Origin: Brevundimonas sp.
GTDB lineage: Bacteria > Pseudomonadota > Alphaproteobacteria > Caulobacterales > Caulobacteraceae
DNA length: 36,324 nucleotides
NCBI RefSeq assembly: GCF_013823285.1
Contig: NZ_PNLV01000016.1
Span: 1 to 36,324, forward strand
Direction: 5' to 3'
Shown here in pieces: positions 20,510-28,897 of the stretch. How positions within the stretch are numbered: position 1 is the stretch's first letter; each line of letters opens with the position of its first letter. The position numbers and the translations under genes were made by a program. The notes beneath the pieces are model-generated. The model was not told the DNA's origin. It ran no database searches and saw nothing but the letters and a program-made list of their open reading frames with translations.

Positions 20510-22717
20510 ATGACCGAAGATCCCTTTGAAGCCATCAAGGCGACCTTCTTCCAGGAGTGCGAGGAGCTTCTCGCCGACCTGGAGGCCGGCCTGCTGGCGC
20601 TGGAGAACGGCGAAGGCGACGACGAGACCATCAACGCCGTGTTCCGAGCGGTGCACTCGGTCAAGGGCGGCGCCGGGGCCTTCGGCATGGAGGCGCTGGT
20701 GCGCTTCGCCCACGTCTTCGAGACCCTGATGGACGAGCTGCGCGCGGGCCGCAAACCCTGCGACGACGCCACCATCAAGACCTTGCTGCGCGCCTCTGAC
20801 GTGCTGAACGACCATGTGGCCGCCGCCCGCGGCGCCGGCGCGCCGGTGGATGAAGGGCGCTCGGCCGGACTGGTCGCGGAGCTGGAGGCCCTGACCCACG
20901 GCGACGCGGCGCCCCCCGCGCCCGCAGCGGCGTCCGACGCGGACGAGGACGAGTTCGGCTTCAAACCGGTCCAGTTCGACCCCATGGATCTGGCGCCCGC
21001 TGCGGCGCCGGAGTCTTCGGTCGGCGGCGGCTGGCGCATCGTGTTTCAGCCCAACAGCGCACTGTACGCCAAGGCCAATGACGCGGGCCTGCTGCTGCGG
21101 GAACTGGCGCGGCTGGGCGACGCGGTGGTCGAGATCGACGCCAGCGGCGTTCCGACCCTGGACGCCCTGGAGGCGGAAGAAGGCTGCCTCAGCTGGACCG
21201 TCCGCCTGCCGGGCGCGGTGGAGGAGGCGGCGATCCGCGAAGTCTTCGAATTTGTCGATGGCGACTGCGACCTGGCCATCCTGCGTGACGCGGCGGAGGC
21301 GCCCTCGGCCGAACCGGTCGCTGCGCCCGTCGCTGCGTCTGAACCCGATCTGGACATCGCCGCCCTTCTGGCCGCCGCCCAGGCGCTGGTGGAGACGCCC
21401 GCCGAGCCGGCAGCCCTTGCGCCGGAACCGACGCCTGTGAGCGCTGCCCCCGCGGCGGAGGTCAAGGCGCCGCCCGCTGCGCCCGAGACGGCGGCCAACG
21501 CGCCCGTCGCCCAGGCGCCCGTGACCATCCGTGTGGACCTGGACCGGGTCGACCGCCTGATCAATCTGGTCGGCGAGCTGGTGATCCAGCAGGCCGTGCT
21601 GGCCCAGCGGGTGAGCGAGACCGCCATGATCCGCGCCACGGGCGTGGGGCAGGGGCTGGAGGACCTGGAGCTGCTGACCCGCGAGATCCAGGACAGCGTC
21701 ATGGCCATCCGCGCCCAGCCGGTGAAGTCGGTCTTCCAGCGCATGCCGCGTCTGGTGCGCGAAGTCGCCCAGATGACCGGCAAGCAGGTGCGTCTGGTCA
21801 CCGAGGGCGAGGCCACCGAGGTGGACAAGACCGTGGTCGAGCGCCTGGCCGAGCCGATCACCCACATGCTGCGCAACGCCATCGACCACGGGCTGGAGAA
21901 GCCCGAGAAGCGCGTGGCCGCCGGCAAGGCCGCCGAGGGTCAGGTGCGCCTCGCCGCCCTGCACCGTTCGGGCCGCATCGTCATCGAGATCTCCGACGAC
22001 GGCGCAGGCATCAACCGCGAACGGGTTCTGGGCATCGCCGTCGAGAAGGGGCTGGTCGAACCGGACGCCCAACTGAGCGACGAGCAGATCGACAACCTGA
22101 TCTTCATGCCCGGCTTCTCGACCGCTGAAACGATTTCCGACGTCTCGGGGCGCGGCGTGGGCATGGACGTGGTCAAGCGCTCCATCCAGTCGCTGGGCGG
22201 ACGCATCTCCATCGCCAGCAAGCCAGGCGAAGGCTCCACCTTCACCATGAGCCTGCCGCTGACCCTGGCGGTTCTGGACGGCATGGTGGTGACGAGCGCC
22301 GACCAGACCCTGGTCGCGCCCCTGGCCGCCATCGTCGAGAGCCTGACGCCGCGCCCTGAGGACATCCATCGGGTGGGCGGCCACACGCCGGTGATCCGCT
22401 TCCGCGACGAGTTCGTCCCGCTGGTGGATGTGGCCGCGACCCTGGGCTTCGGCACGGGGCCCGAGCCCGCCTCTACCGGCGTGGCTGTGATCGTCGAGGC
22501 CGAAGGCGGCGCCAAGGCGGCCCTGCTGGTGGACGCCATCCAGGGCCAGCGCCAGGTGGTCATCAAGAGCCTGGAGACCAACTATCAGGCCATCGACGGC
22601 GTGGCCGCCGCCACCATCCTGGGCGACGGCCGCGTGGCCCTGATCCTCGACATCGACGCCCTCGTTTCGAACACGCGCCGCTCCGCGCGCAAACCCGACC
22701 TCAAGCTGGCGAGCTGA
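20510..22717 (+). CDS. cheA: Chemotaxis histidine kinase CheA
   Basis: Receptor-coupled kinase, 735 residues from ATG 20510 (GGGAG upstream; a longer frame reads into cheY). Domains in order are P1 HPt with phospho-acceptor His49 in AVHSVKGGAG, a P2-like alpha/beta module (about 170-265, GWRIVFQPNS), a long Ala/Pro linker, P3 dimerisation (RVDRLINLVGELVIQQ), P4 ATPase with NAIDHGLE, SDDGAGI and GRGVGMDVV, and P5 CheW-like (about 590-735). The linker between P2 and P3 is unusually Ala/Pro-rich, as in many high-GC alphaproteobacteria. All catalytic motifs are intact. cheW follows after 3 bases. Confidence 0.97.
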   Translation: MTEDPFEAIKATFFQECEELLADLEAGLLALENGEGDDETINAVFRAVHSVKGGAGAFGMEALVRFAHVFETLMDELRAGRKPCDDATIKTLLRASDVLNDHVAAARGAGAPVDEGRSAGLVAELEALTHGDAAPPAPAAASDADEDEFGFKPVQFDPMDLAPAAAPESSVGGGWRIVFQPNSALYAKANDAGLLLRELARLGDAVVEIDASGVPTLDALEAEEGCLSWTVRLPGAVEEAAIREVFEFVDGDCDLAILRDAAEAPSAEPVAAPVAASEPDLDIAALLAAAQALVETPAEPAALAPEPTPVSAAPAAEVKAPPAAPETAANAPVAQAPVTIRVDLDRVDRLINLVGELVIQQAVLAQRVSETAMIRATGVGQGLEDLELLTREIQDSVMAIRAQPVKSVFQRMPRLVREVAQMTGKQVRLVTEGEATEVDKTVVERLAEPITHMLRNAIDHGLEKPEKRVAAGKAAEGQVRLAALHRSGRIVIEISDDGAGINRERVLGIAVEKGLVEPDAQLSDEQIDNLIFMPGFSTAETISDVSGRGVGMDVVKRSIQSLGGRISIASKPGEGSTFTMSLPLTLAVLDGMVVTSADQTLVAPLAAIVESLTPRPEDIHRVGGHTPVIRFRDEFVPLVDVAATLGFGTGPEPASTGVAVIVEAEGGAKAALLVDAIQGQRQVVIKSLETNYQAIDGVAAATILGDGRVALILDIDALVSNTRRSARKPDLKLAS

Positions 22718-22720
22718 ACC

Positions 22721-23188
22721 ATGACCGAAGCCAATATCCAGACCGGCGCCCGACGTGAACTGATCGCCTTCCGAATCGGCGAGCAGGAATTCTGCGTGGA
22801 CATCATGGCCGTGCGGGAGATCCGCGGCTGGACCCCCGCCACGCCGCTGCCGCGCACGCCCGGCTACATGAAGGGCGTCATCAACCTGCGCGGCGCCGTG
22901 CTGCCGATCATCGACCTGTCGGGCCGCTTCGGCCTGGGGGTCACCGAGCCCAGCGCCCGCCACGTCATCATGGTGGTGCACATCCGGGACCGCACCATCG
23001 GCCTGCTGGTGGACGCCGTGTCCGACATCCTTCAGCTGACCGACGACCAGGTCCAGCCTACGCCCGACGTGGCGGCGGACGAGGTCAAGGCGTTCGTGAA
23101 GGGCATCTTCGCCATCGACGGCCGCATGATCAGCCTGATCGCCCTGGACCGCATCCTGCCGACCGAGCCGGAGGCGGAAGCGGCATGA
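22721..23188 (+). CDS. cheW: Chemotaxis coupling protein CheW
   Basis: Adaptor joining receptors to CheA, 155 residues. The CheW fold begins at about 12 ([16 protein letters not shown]), with [33 protein letters not shown] as core strands and [18 protein letters not shown] in the second half. Length and motifs are normal. The ATGA overlap with cheR gives translational coupling. It is the only CheW in the window and would serve this operon's receptor and kinase. Confidence 0.96.
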   Translation: MTEANIQTGARRELIAFRIGEQEFCVDIMAVREIRGWTPATPLPRTPGYMKGVINLRGAVLPIIDLSGRFGLGVTEPSARHVIMVVHIRDRTIGLLVDAVSDILQLTDDQVQPTPDVAADEVKAFVKGIFAIDGRMISLIALDRILPTEPEAEAA

Positions 23189-24069
23189 CCCAGACCGCCG
23201 ACAGGGTGCGCCCGGCGAAGGAGACCTCGCTGGTGCAGGGCGAGTTCGCCTTCACCGCCGAGGATTTCCGCCATATCGCCCAGGTGCTGCATTCCCATGC
23301 CGGCATCGCCCTGACCGAGGCCAAGGCGGCCCTGGTCTATTCACGTCTGGCCAAGCGGCTGCGCGCCCTGGGCCTGCGCAGTTTCCGCGATTACTGCACC
23401 CTGATCGACGGCGCGGACGGTCTGGACGAGCGTCAGGCCATGTTCGCGGCACTGACCACCAACGTCACGCGCTTCTACCGCGAACCCCACCACTTCGATC
23501 ACCTGCGCGACAAGGTCATGCCGGCCCTGGCCGAGCGGGCGCGTCAGGGCGGACGGGTGCGGCTGTGGTCCGCCGCCTGCTCGAACGGGCAGGAACCCTA
23601 TTCCATGGCCCTGACCGTGCTGTCGGTCCTGCCCGAGGCGACCGACCTGGACGTGCGCATCCTGGCCACCGACATCGACCCGAACATGGTGGCCGAGGGC
23701 CGCCAGGGGCTCTATTCCGCCGAAACGCTGGAGCCGGTGCCTGACACCCTGCGTCATCGCTGGTTCAAGCGCGAGAGCGGCGGCGACCGCATGCTGTATT
23801 CGGCGGCGCCCGAGCTGCGCCGGATGATCACTTTCAACGAGCTGAACCTGATCGGCGACTGGCCCATGAAGGGCAAGTTCGACGTGATTTTCTGCCGGAA
23901 TGTGGTGATCTATTTCGACGACCAGACCCAGGAGACGGTCTGGAGCCGCTTCCTGCCCCTGATGAATCCCGGCGGAACGCTCTACATCGGCCATTCCGAG
24001 CGCGTTTCAGGTCCCGCCACGGCGCGGCTGCGCACCAGCGGTCTGACCACCTATGAGGCCGCGCCATGA
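23185..24069 (+). CDS. cheR: Chemotaxis methyltransferase CheR
   Basis: Methylates receptor glutamates using AdoMet; cytoplasmic, 294 residues. A small N-terminal helical domain (about 15-85) precedes the Rossmann domain, with [17 protein letters not shown] (AdoMet loop), [10 protein letters not shown], and [13 protein letters not shown] with [25 protein letters not shown] is the conserved entry motif. The beta-subdomain that binds receptor tails should be present, which agrees with the WEEF end of the adjacent receptor. It overlaps cheW and cheB by 4 bases each. Confidence 0.97.
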   Translation: MTQTADRVRPAKETSLVQGEFAFTAEDFRHIAQVLHSHAGIALTEAKAALVYSRLAKRLRALGLRSFRDYCTLIDGADGLDERQAMFAALTTNVTRFYREPHHFDHLRDKVMPALAERARQGGRVRLWSAACSNGQEPYSMALTVLSVLPEATDLDVRILATDIDPNMVAEGRQGLYSAETLEPVPDTLRHRWFKRESGGDRMLYSAAPELRRMITFNELNLIGDWPMKGKFDVIFCRNVVIYFDDQTQETVWSRFLPLMNPGGTLYIGHSERVSGPATARLRTSGLTTYEAAP

Positions 24070-25118
24070 CCGTGACGGTTCTGGTGGTGGACGATTCGCC
24101 GACCATGCGCGGTCTGATCTCGGCCGCCCTCAAGCGCGATCCGGAGATCGAGGTGCTGGGCACCGCGGGCGATCCGCTGGAGGCGCGCGAGGCCATCAAG
24201 CGGCTGAACCCCGACGTCATCACCCTTGATGTCGAGATGCCCAACATGAACGGGCTGGAATTTCTCGAGAAGATCATGCGCCTGCGGCCCATGCCGGTGG
24301 TGATGGTCTCGACCCTGACCCAGGCCGGCGCCGAAGTGACGCTGGCGGCGCTGGAGCTGGGCGCCGTGGATGCGGTGGGCAAACCGTCGGGCGGCGTGAC
24401 CGCCATGGAGGCCTTTGCGGACCTGCCCCAGCGCGTGAAGGCCGCCGCCGGCGCCCGCGTGCGAACGGTGAGCGAAACCCGGGGCCCGTCCGTGGACGCG
24501 GCCTGGCGCGCCCGGCCGGATCATGTGGTGGCGCTGGGCGCCTCCACCGGCGGGGTTGAGGCCCTGATCACGGTGTTGTCCGCCTTCCCTGCGAACTGCC
24601 CGCCCACCGTCATCACCCAGCATATGCCGGCGACCTTCACCAAGAGCTTCGCGGCGCGGCTCGACAAGCTGTGTGCGCCGTCGGTCAAGGAAGCCGAGGA
24701 CGGCGATGTCCTGCTTCCCGGCCGCATCTTCCTGGCCCCCGGCGGCCTGGCGCACCTGGAGGTTTCACGCGGATCCTCGCCGCGATGCCGGCTCAGGGCC
24801 GCAGACACGGTCAGCGGCCACCGGCCTTCGGTCGATGTGCTGTTCGAATCCGTCGCCCGACTGGACCAGCAAGCGGTGGGCGTCCTCCTGACCGGCATGG
24901 GCCGTGACGGGGCGCAGGGGCTGCTCGCCATGCGTCAGTCCGGCGCCCGCACCCTGGGCCAGGACGAGTCTTCCAGCGTCGTCTACGGCATGCCCCGGGC
25001 CGCCTTCGAGCTGGGCGCCGTGGAGCGCCAATTGCCCCTCGGCCGCATCGGCCCCGCCATTCTTGATCTTGTTTCCGCCGCCTCCCCGGCCGCCTCCCAG
25101 CCTGCAGAGGTTCAGTGA
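24066..25118 (+). CDS. cheB: Chemotaxis methylesterase CheB
   Basis: Removes methyl groups from, and can deamidate, receptor glutamines and glutamates. The 350 residues contain an N-terminal receiver ([22 protein letters not shown]), a linker (about 125-155) and a C-terminal esterase domain with catalytic Ser in [10 protein letters not shown], His in ITQHMP and Asp in [12 protein letters not shown]. Full-length and intact. It works with CheR in adaptation. The ATGA overlap with cheR, and the next cheY starting two bases after its stop, keep it in the operon. Confidence 0.97.
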   Translation: MTVTVLVVDDSPTMRGLISAALKRDPEIEVLGTAGDPLEAREAIKRLNPDVITLDVEMPNMNGLEFLEKIMRLRPMPVVMVSTLTQAGAEVTLAALELGAVDAVGKPSGGVTAMEAFADLPQRVKAAAGARVRTVSETRGPSVDAAWRARPDHVVALGASTGGVEALITVLSAFPANCPPTVITQHMPATFTKSFAARLDKLCAPSVKEAEDGDVLLPGRIFLAPGGLAHLEVSRGSSPRCRLRAADTVSGHRPSVDVLFESVARLDQQAVGVLLTGMGRDGAQGLLAMRQSGARTLGQDESSSVVYGMPRAAFELGAVERQLPLGRIGPAILDLVSAASPAASQPAEVQ

Positions 25119-25119
25119 C

Positions 25120-25509
25120 ATGCCCGCCGCTTCCGCCATCCAGACCCTGATCGTGGACGACCAGCTGACCATGCGCAGCCTGATCCGCGCCAGCCTGCAG
25201 CAGATCGGCGTCGTCAATCTGCGCGAGGCCAATGACGGCGAGGAGGCCCTGCGCGCCATGATCGCCCAGCCGGCGCATCTGGTGATCTCGGACTTCAACA
25301 TGCCGAACCTGGACGGCCTGGGCCTTTTGCGCGCCATCCGCGCCCATCCGCCCACCAGCAAGTCCGCCTTCATCATGCTGACCGGCCGGGCCGACAAGGA
25401 GCTGGTGCAGCGCGCCGTACAGTTCGGCGTCAACAACTACCTCGTGAAGCCCTTCACCGCCGGCCAGCTGAAGGAGAAGATCGAGGGCGTCTTCGGTCCG
25501 CTGACATGA
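25120..25509 (+). CDS. cheY: Chemotaxis response regulator CheY (second copy)
   Basis: A 129-residue receiver starting at ATG 25120; a longer frame runs back into cheB. It has the acidic pair in LIVDDQLTMR, the phospho-acceptor in LVISDFNMPNLDG, the switch Thr in IMLTGRAD and the Lys in YLVKPF. It corresponds in place to Caulobacter cheYII. With two full CheY proteins in one operon, one may act on the motor and the other as a phosphate sink or in adaptation, but sequence does not settle which. Confidence 0.94.
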   Translation: MPAASAIQTLIVDDQLTMRSLIRASLQQIGVVNLREANDGEEALRAMIAQPAHLVISDFNMPNLDGLGLLRAIRAHPPTSKSAFIMLTGRADKELVQRAVQFGVNNYLVKPFTAGQLKEKIEGVFGPLT

Positions 25510-26054
25510 TGAATGCGGAAACACTCACGCATCCCCCGGCCTCGGTGCGTCTGCACGTGGGCCAGGGCGAGCATCTGATCACCGGCGATCCGCAGGTGAT
25601 GCTGACCACCATACTGGGTTCCTGTGTGGCCATGTGCCTGCGCGATCCGGTCGCCCGGATCGGCGGCATGAACCATTTCCTGCTGCCGTCGGGCCGCACG
25701 GACGGCGCCGACGAGGGCCGCCGCTACGGCGCCTACGCCATGGAGGTGCTGATCAACGGCGTGCTGTCCGCGGGCGGTCGCCGCGACCGGCTGGAAGCCA
25801 AGCTGTTTGGCGGCGGTCGCATGTTCGACGGCCTGGCCGACGTGGGTGTGGCCAATGCCAATTTCGCCGAGAAATTCCTGGCCGACGAAGGCATTCCGAT
25901 CATCGCCTCCAGCTTGCGCGGGCACGGGGCCCGGCGGGTTCAGTTCTGGCCCGCCTCCGGTCGCGCCCTGCAGAAATCCGTCAGCGACCGTCCCGTGGAA
26001 CGTCGCGTTCCCCCGCCGGTGGTCGCCGACTCCGGCGAGCTGGAGCTCTTCTGA
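25506..26054 (+). CDS. cheD: Receptor glutamine deamidase CheD
   Basis: Deamidates receptor glutamines; 182 residues. The family core is clear: TTILGSCVAMCLRDP with the catalytic Cys, IGGMNHFLLPS with the catalytic His, and LEAKLFGGGRMF. The C-terminal tail after the catalytic domain ends SGELELF, closely echoed by the end of the next protein. It overlaps the preceding cheY by 4 bases and the next gene by one. Confidence 0.95.
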   Translation: MMNAETLTHPPASVRLHVGQGEHLITGDPQVMLTTILGSCVAMCLRDPVARIGGMNHFLLPSGRTDGADEGRRYGAYAMEVLINGVLSAGGRRDRLEAKLFGGGRMFDGLADVGVANANFAEKFLADEGIPIIASSLRGHGARRVQFWPASGRALQKSVSDRPVERRVPPPVVADSGELELF

Positions 26055-26389
26055 TGAGCATTGACGCCCGCTTCCTGGCCGCCCTGTCCGACGAACTGGC
26101 GCACGGCCGCGCGATGGCCGAAGCCCTCGCGCCGCTGCTGTCGGCGGCGCCGTCGGCGGGCCAGCACGAGGCCATGGTCCGCGCCCAGGGGCTGGACATG
26201 CTGGTGCAGCACCTGGACGCCCTGGCCGCCATGACCGCCCGTGTCGCCGAGGGCGACTGCCCCCGGAACGCCGTGGTCGCCGCCCCGCTGGGCGGGCTGG
26301 TGGAGCGCATGCGCGCCAGCCTGAACGGGGAAGCCGCTCCCGCGATCTCTCATCCGCCGCCTTCGGGCGACCTGATGCTGTTCGACTGA
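26054..26389 (+). CDS. CheU-position small helical protein
   Basis: A 111-residue protein, mostly helical (MSIDARFLAALSDELAHG, then AMVRAQGLDMLVQHLDALA), with a Pro-rich tail ending SGDLMLFD. It has no catalytic motif. It sits where Caulobacter has cheU, a gene of unknown function. The terminal LMLF resembles the LELF end of CheD next door. The TGATG overlap with cheD supports the start and coupled translation. The name CheU would rest on position alone. Confidence 0.78.
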   Translation: MSIDARFLAALSDELAHGRAMAEALAPLLSAAPSAGQHEAMVRAQGLDMLVQHLDALAAMTARVAEGDCPRNAVVAAPLGGLVERMRASLNGEAAPAISHPPPSGDLMLFD

Positions 26390-26391
26390 TC

Positions 26392-26991
26392 ATGTCCCGC
26401 GCCATCTCCCCAGAAACGCGGATCAACCTGGAGCGCACCTCCGCGCTGCTGATCAACGATAACCCGCAGGGGCTCGATATCCTCAGCTCCATTGTCCAGG
26501 GCTTCGGGCTGAAGGAGCAGATCAAATGCGCCGCGCCCGACGACGCGCGGACCGTCATCAAGCGGCGCTCTGTGGATATGGTGCTGGTGGAGTGCGCGTC
26601 CGCCGCCGACAGCTGCGACTTCGTACGCTGGATGCGCCGGGATGGGCCCAAGACCAGCGCCTACACGCCCGTCATCATCCTGACCGGCCACGCCTCGGAA
26701 GGCTTCGTGGCCAAGAGCCGTGACTGCGGGGCCAGCTTTATCGTGACCAAGCCCCTCACGCCCATGGTGCTGCTGCAGAGAATCCTGTGGCTGACCAAGG
26801 ACCAGCGCGAGTGGGTGGAGTGCGACACCTATGTCGGTCCCGACCGGCGCGTGCGCAACTATGGCCCGCCGCTGGGCATGACCGGCCGCCGCGCGGGCGA
26901 CCTGTCCGCCCATGTGGGGGTCGCGCTCGAGCCCAACATGGACCAGTCCGACATCGACATGCTCCTCAAGCCGCAAAGGGTGGCCCTGTGA
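26392..26991 (+). CDS. Pseudo-receiver (CheY-like, Glu at the phospho-acceptor) with a FliM/CheZ-like C-terminal peptide
   Basis: A 199-residue protein at the cheYIII position. Residues 16-135 form a receiver fold, but the phospho-acceptor Asp is Glu67 (MVLVECAS) and the acidic pair is only partly kept (INDN, 21-24). The switch Thr (IILTGHAS) and the Lys (IVTKPL) remain. Glu may mimic phosphorylation. After a basic linker (RRVRNYGPP, TGRRAGD) the protein ends with MDQSDIDMLL (183-192), which resembles the CheY-binding peptides of FliM (SQ-EIDALL) and CheZ (QDQVDDLL). It may compete with or recruit CheY. It overlaps cheE by 4 bases. Confidence 0.82.
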   Translation: MSRAISPETRINLERTSALLINDNPQGLDILSSIVQGFGLKEQIKCAAPDDARTVIKRRSVDMVLVECASAADSCDFVRWMRRDGPKTSAYTPVIILTGHASEGFVAKSRDCGASFIVTKPLTPMVLLQRILWLTKDQREWVECDTYVGPDRRVRNYGPPLGMTGRRAGDLSAHVGVALEPNMDQSDIDMLLKPQRVAL

Positions 26992-27458
26992 CCACCGGAT
27001 CCGACAAAGCGCGCCTGTTCAAGGTCAGGCCGGCCATCGCCGACCAGATCCGCCTGCCCGGCGGGAAAAAGGTCGGCGAGGCCGTGGCCGCCGCCGACGC
27101 CGCCCTGGACGATCAGCGGGCCTCGGCCGTTGAGGGTCTGGTCCAGGGCGTGGAGCGTCTTGAGGCCCTGTGCCGCGAACGGTCCGACGAGGACTTCGCC
27201 TCGATCTATCCTATCGCCGCCCACCTCGCCGGGACGGCCGGATTCTTCGAAACGGGGCCGTTTTACCGGGCGGTCTACAGCCTGTGTGAACTCACCGAGA
27301 AACTGGGCGGCGCCGGGCGCCGCGACTGGTCGTCGGTCGATGTGCACGTCCGGTCCCTGCGCCTGATCCTCACTACTGGCTTCGAGGACGGCCCCGAGGC
27401 CAAGGCGGTGCTGGACGGGCTGTCGTCGCTGGTCCGCCGGGTTGAGGCCGCGCCATGA
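26988..27458 (+). CDS. CheE-position chemotaxis protein
   Basis: A 156-residue soluble protein from GTG 26988 (GTGA overlap with the stop before it). It begins KARLFKVRPAIADQIRLPGG and is then helical (VEGLVQGVERLEALCRERSD, RAVYSLCELTEKLGG). Its order after the third CheY-like gene matches cheE of Caulobacter, reported there to affect chemotaxis, with no known biochemistry. No catalytic motif is visible. It overlaps the last gene of the operon by 4 bases. I leave the symbol open because the match is mainly positional. Confidence 0.78.
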   Translation: MTTGSDKARLFKVRPAIADQIRLPGGKKVGEAVAAADAALDDQRASAVEGLVQGVERLEALCRERSDEDFASIYPIAAHLAGTAGFFETGPFYRAVYSLCELTEKLGGAGRRDWSSVDVHVRSLRLILTTGFEDGPEAKAVLDGLSSLVRRVEAAP

Positions 27459-27853
27459 AACCCCGGATAGAGATTGATGACGCCCGCCGCCGGGTCGTCC
27501 TGACGTCGGGTTGCAATGTCATGGCGCGCGAACTGAACCGCGCCTTGATCTCCCTGGTCCTCGAGAAGCCCGAACGTGCGGATCACGACTTCATCCTCGA
27601 TCTGCGGGAATCGTACGGCGACGGCTCGCACGATGACGTGGTGCGGACGGCGGAAATGTTCCGGGCCTGCGGGGCAGGCCGCCGGGCCTCGCACACCTGC
27701 TTCATCAGCTTCGATGGGGGCTTCGTTCACTGGGCGCGGACCATGGACTTCTGTTTCACCAACCGGACCCACCAACTGTTCTCGACTCCCGAGGAAGCCC
27801 ACGCCTTTCTGGACCGGCGGCAGGACGGGGGGCGGGCCGCCGAGGCGGCCTGA
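27455..27853 (+). CDS. Last gene of the che operon, possible SpoIIAA/STAS-like protein
   Basis: A 132-residue soluble protein coupled to cheE by an ATGA overlap. The alternating strand-helix pattern (IEIDDARRRVVLTSG, DFILDLRESYGDG, HTCFISFDG) and the ending HQLFSTPEEAHAFLDRR resemble small SpoIIAA-like/STAS proteins, whose C-terminus often has a similar phrase, but the match is weak. The coding end contains a perfect inverted repeat (GGCCGCC, GA, GGCGGCC; 27835-27850) without a T-run. I do not recall it as part of the Caulobacter core operon. Confidence 0.7.
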   Translation: MKPRIEIDDARRRVVLTSGCNVMARELNRALISLVLEKPERADHDFILDLRESYGDGSHDDVVRTAEMFRACGAGRRASHTCFISFDGGFVHWARTMDFCFTNRTHQLFSTPEEAHAFLDRRQDGGRAAEAA

Positions 27854-27914
27854 ACCGGCAAGCGGAGCCTTTGTGGGCGAACGGCGTTAACCTTCGGCAT
27901 AACCGGAGGCGTCC

Positions 27915-28826
27915 ATGACCACCCGCACCACCCTGTCCATCCTCGCCGTGTCCTGGCTGGCCCTGAGCGCCGCCGCCTGTTCGCGCGAGGAGGCGCCGGT
28001 CGAGGCGGTGGATGACGTCGCCGTGGCTGAACAACCCCCGGCGCCGTCCGCGCCGGAAGTCAGCTATGCCTGCGAAAGCGGCCGGTCGCTGAGCGTGCGG
28101 TATGTGGACTCCGCCAGCGCCGAGGTGACCTATGAGGGTCAGACCTACACCCTGAACATCGCCCGCTCGGCCAGCGGTGCGCGCTATGCGGGCCAGGAGC
28201 TGGAATGGTGGACGGCGGCGCGGGGCGATCAGGAGACCGCCACGCTCAGCCGTCTGGGCCCGAACGAGGAGGTGGGCTCCACGGTGCTCGAGCGCTGCTC
28301 CCGCCCCGCCAACACAGTCTTGCCGCCGCGGGCGCCCGGCGAAGCCGAGGGACTTGAGGTTATGGACCCGGATCTGGCCCCGCCTTGTCGCGGCCCGGCC
28401 CTGCGGCTGGCGCGCGAAAGCGGCGACGCGGGCGCGGGCAACCGTCAGGTGGTCCTGTCCCTGACCAACGCCGGTTCAACGCCCTGTTCGGTGCGGGGCT
28501 ATCCCGGCGTGGTGCTGCGTGACGCGGAGGGCGACGATCTGCATCAGGTCCGAACGGTACAGCAGCCTGGGAACTATTTCCGCGCCGGACAGACGCCGGA
28601 AGCGGTGGAGCTGGAGCCGGGCGCCAAGGCGTATTTCGATCTGTCCTACAGCGCCGTACCGCAGGAAAATCTCGGCGAGAGGCGCTGTCCGTCGGTGGCG
28701 GAGGTGATCGCCCGGGCGCCGGGCGACACAGCGGATATTCCGCTGGATCTGGAGATCCAGCCCTGCGGCCGTCAGGTGCGGGTCAGCCCGTTGCGTCCGG
28801 TCCGGGACGGCTCGCGACCGGACTGA
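27915..28826 (+). CDS. Lipoprotein with MliC-like and DUF4232-like domains
   Basis: A 303-residue exported lipoprotein: hydrophobic signal, then SAAAC (lipidated Cys22) and an acidic/Pro linker. Residues about 50-115 look like MliC, the inhibitor of C-type lysozyme (YACESGRSLSVRYVD, then SASGARYAGQELEWWTA). Residues about 155-300 resemble DUF4232 (VLSLTNAGSTPCSVRGYPGV, with paired Cys). It may protect peptidoglycan from host or phage lysozyme, by family knowledge only. The start has CGGAGGCG upstream. The 61-base gap before it holds GTTAACC and ATAACC half-sites of unknown use. Confidence 0.8.
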   Translation: MTTRTTLSILAVSWLALSAAACSREEAPVEAVDDVAVAEQPPAPSAPEVSYACESGRSLSVRYVDSASAEVTYEGQTYTLNIARSASGARYAGQELEWWTAARGDQETATLSRLGPNEEVGSTVLERCSRPANTVLPPRAPGEAEGLEVMDPDLAPPCRGPALRLARESGDAGAGNRQVVLSLTNAGSTPCSVRGYPGVVLRDAEGDDLHQVRTVQQPGNYFRAGQTPEAVELEPGAKAYFDLSYSAVPQENLGERRCPSVAEVIARAPGDTADIPLDLEIQPCGRQVRVSPLRPVRDGSRPD

Positions 28827-28897
28827 GGACGGGTGGCCTTGGGCGCGGATTCGGCGTAACTCGCGCCCATAGCTGAATCCCCGACCCCGGAGACACC

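Noticed and set aside
27835..27850. Perfect inverted repeat GGCCGCC-GA-GGCGGCC at the end of the che operon as a terminator
   Set aside because: It lies inside the coding sequence, its loop is only two bases and no T-run follows; GC-rich Ala/Arg codons can produce it by chance.
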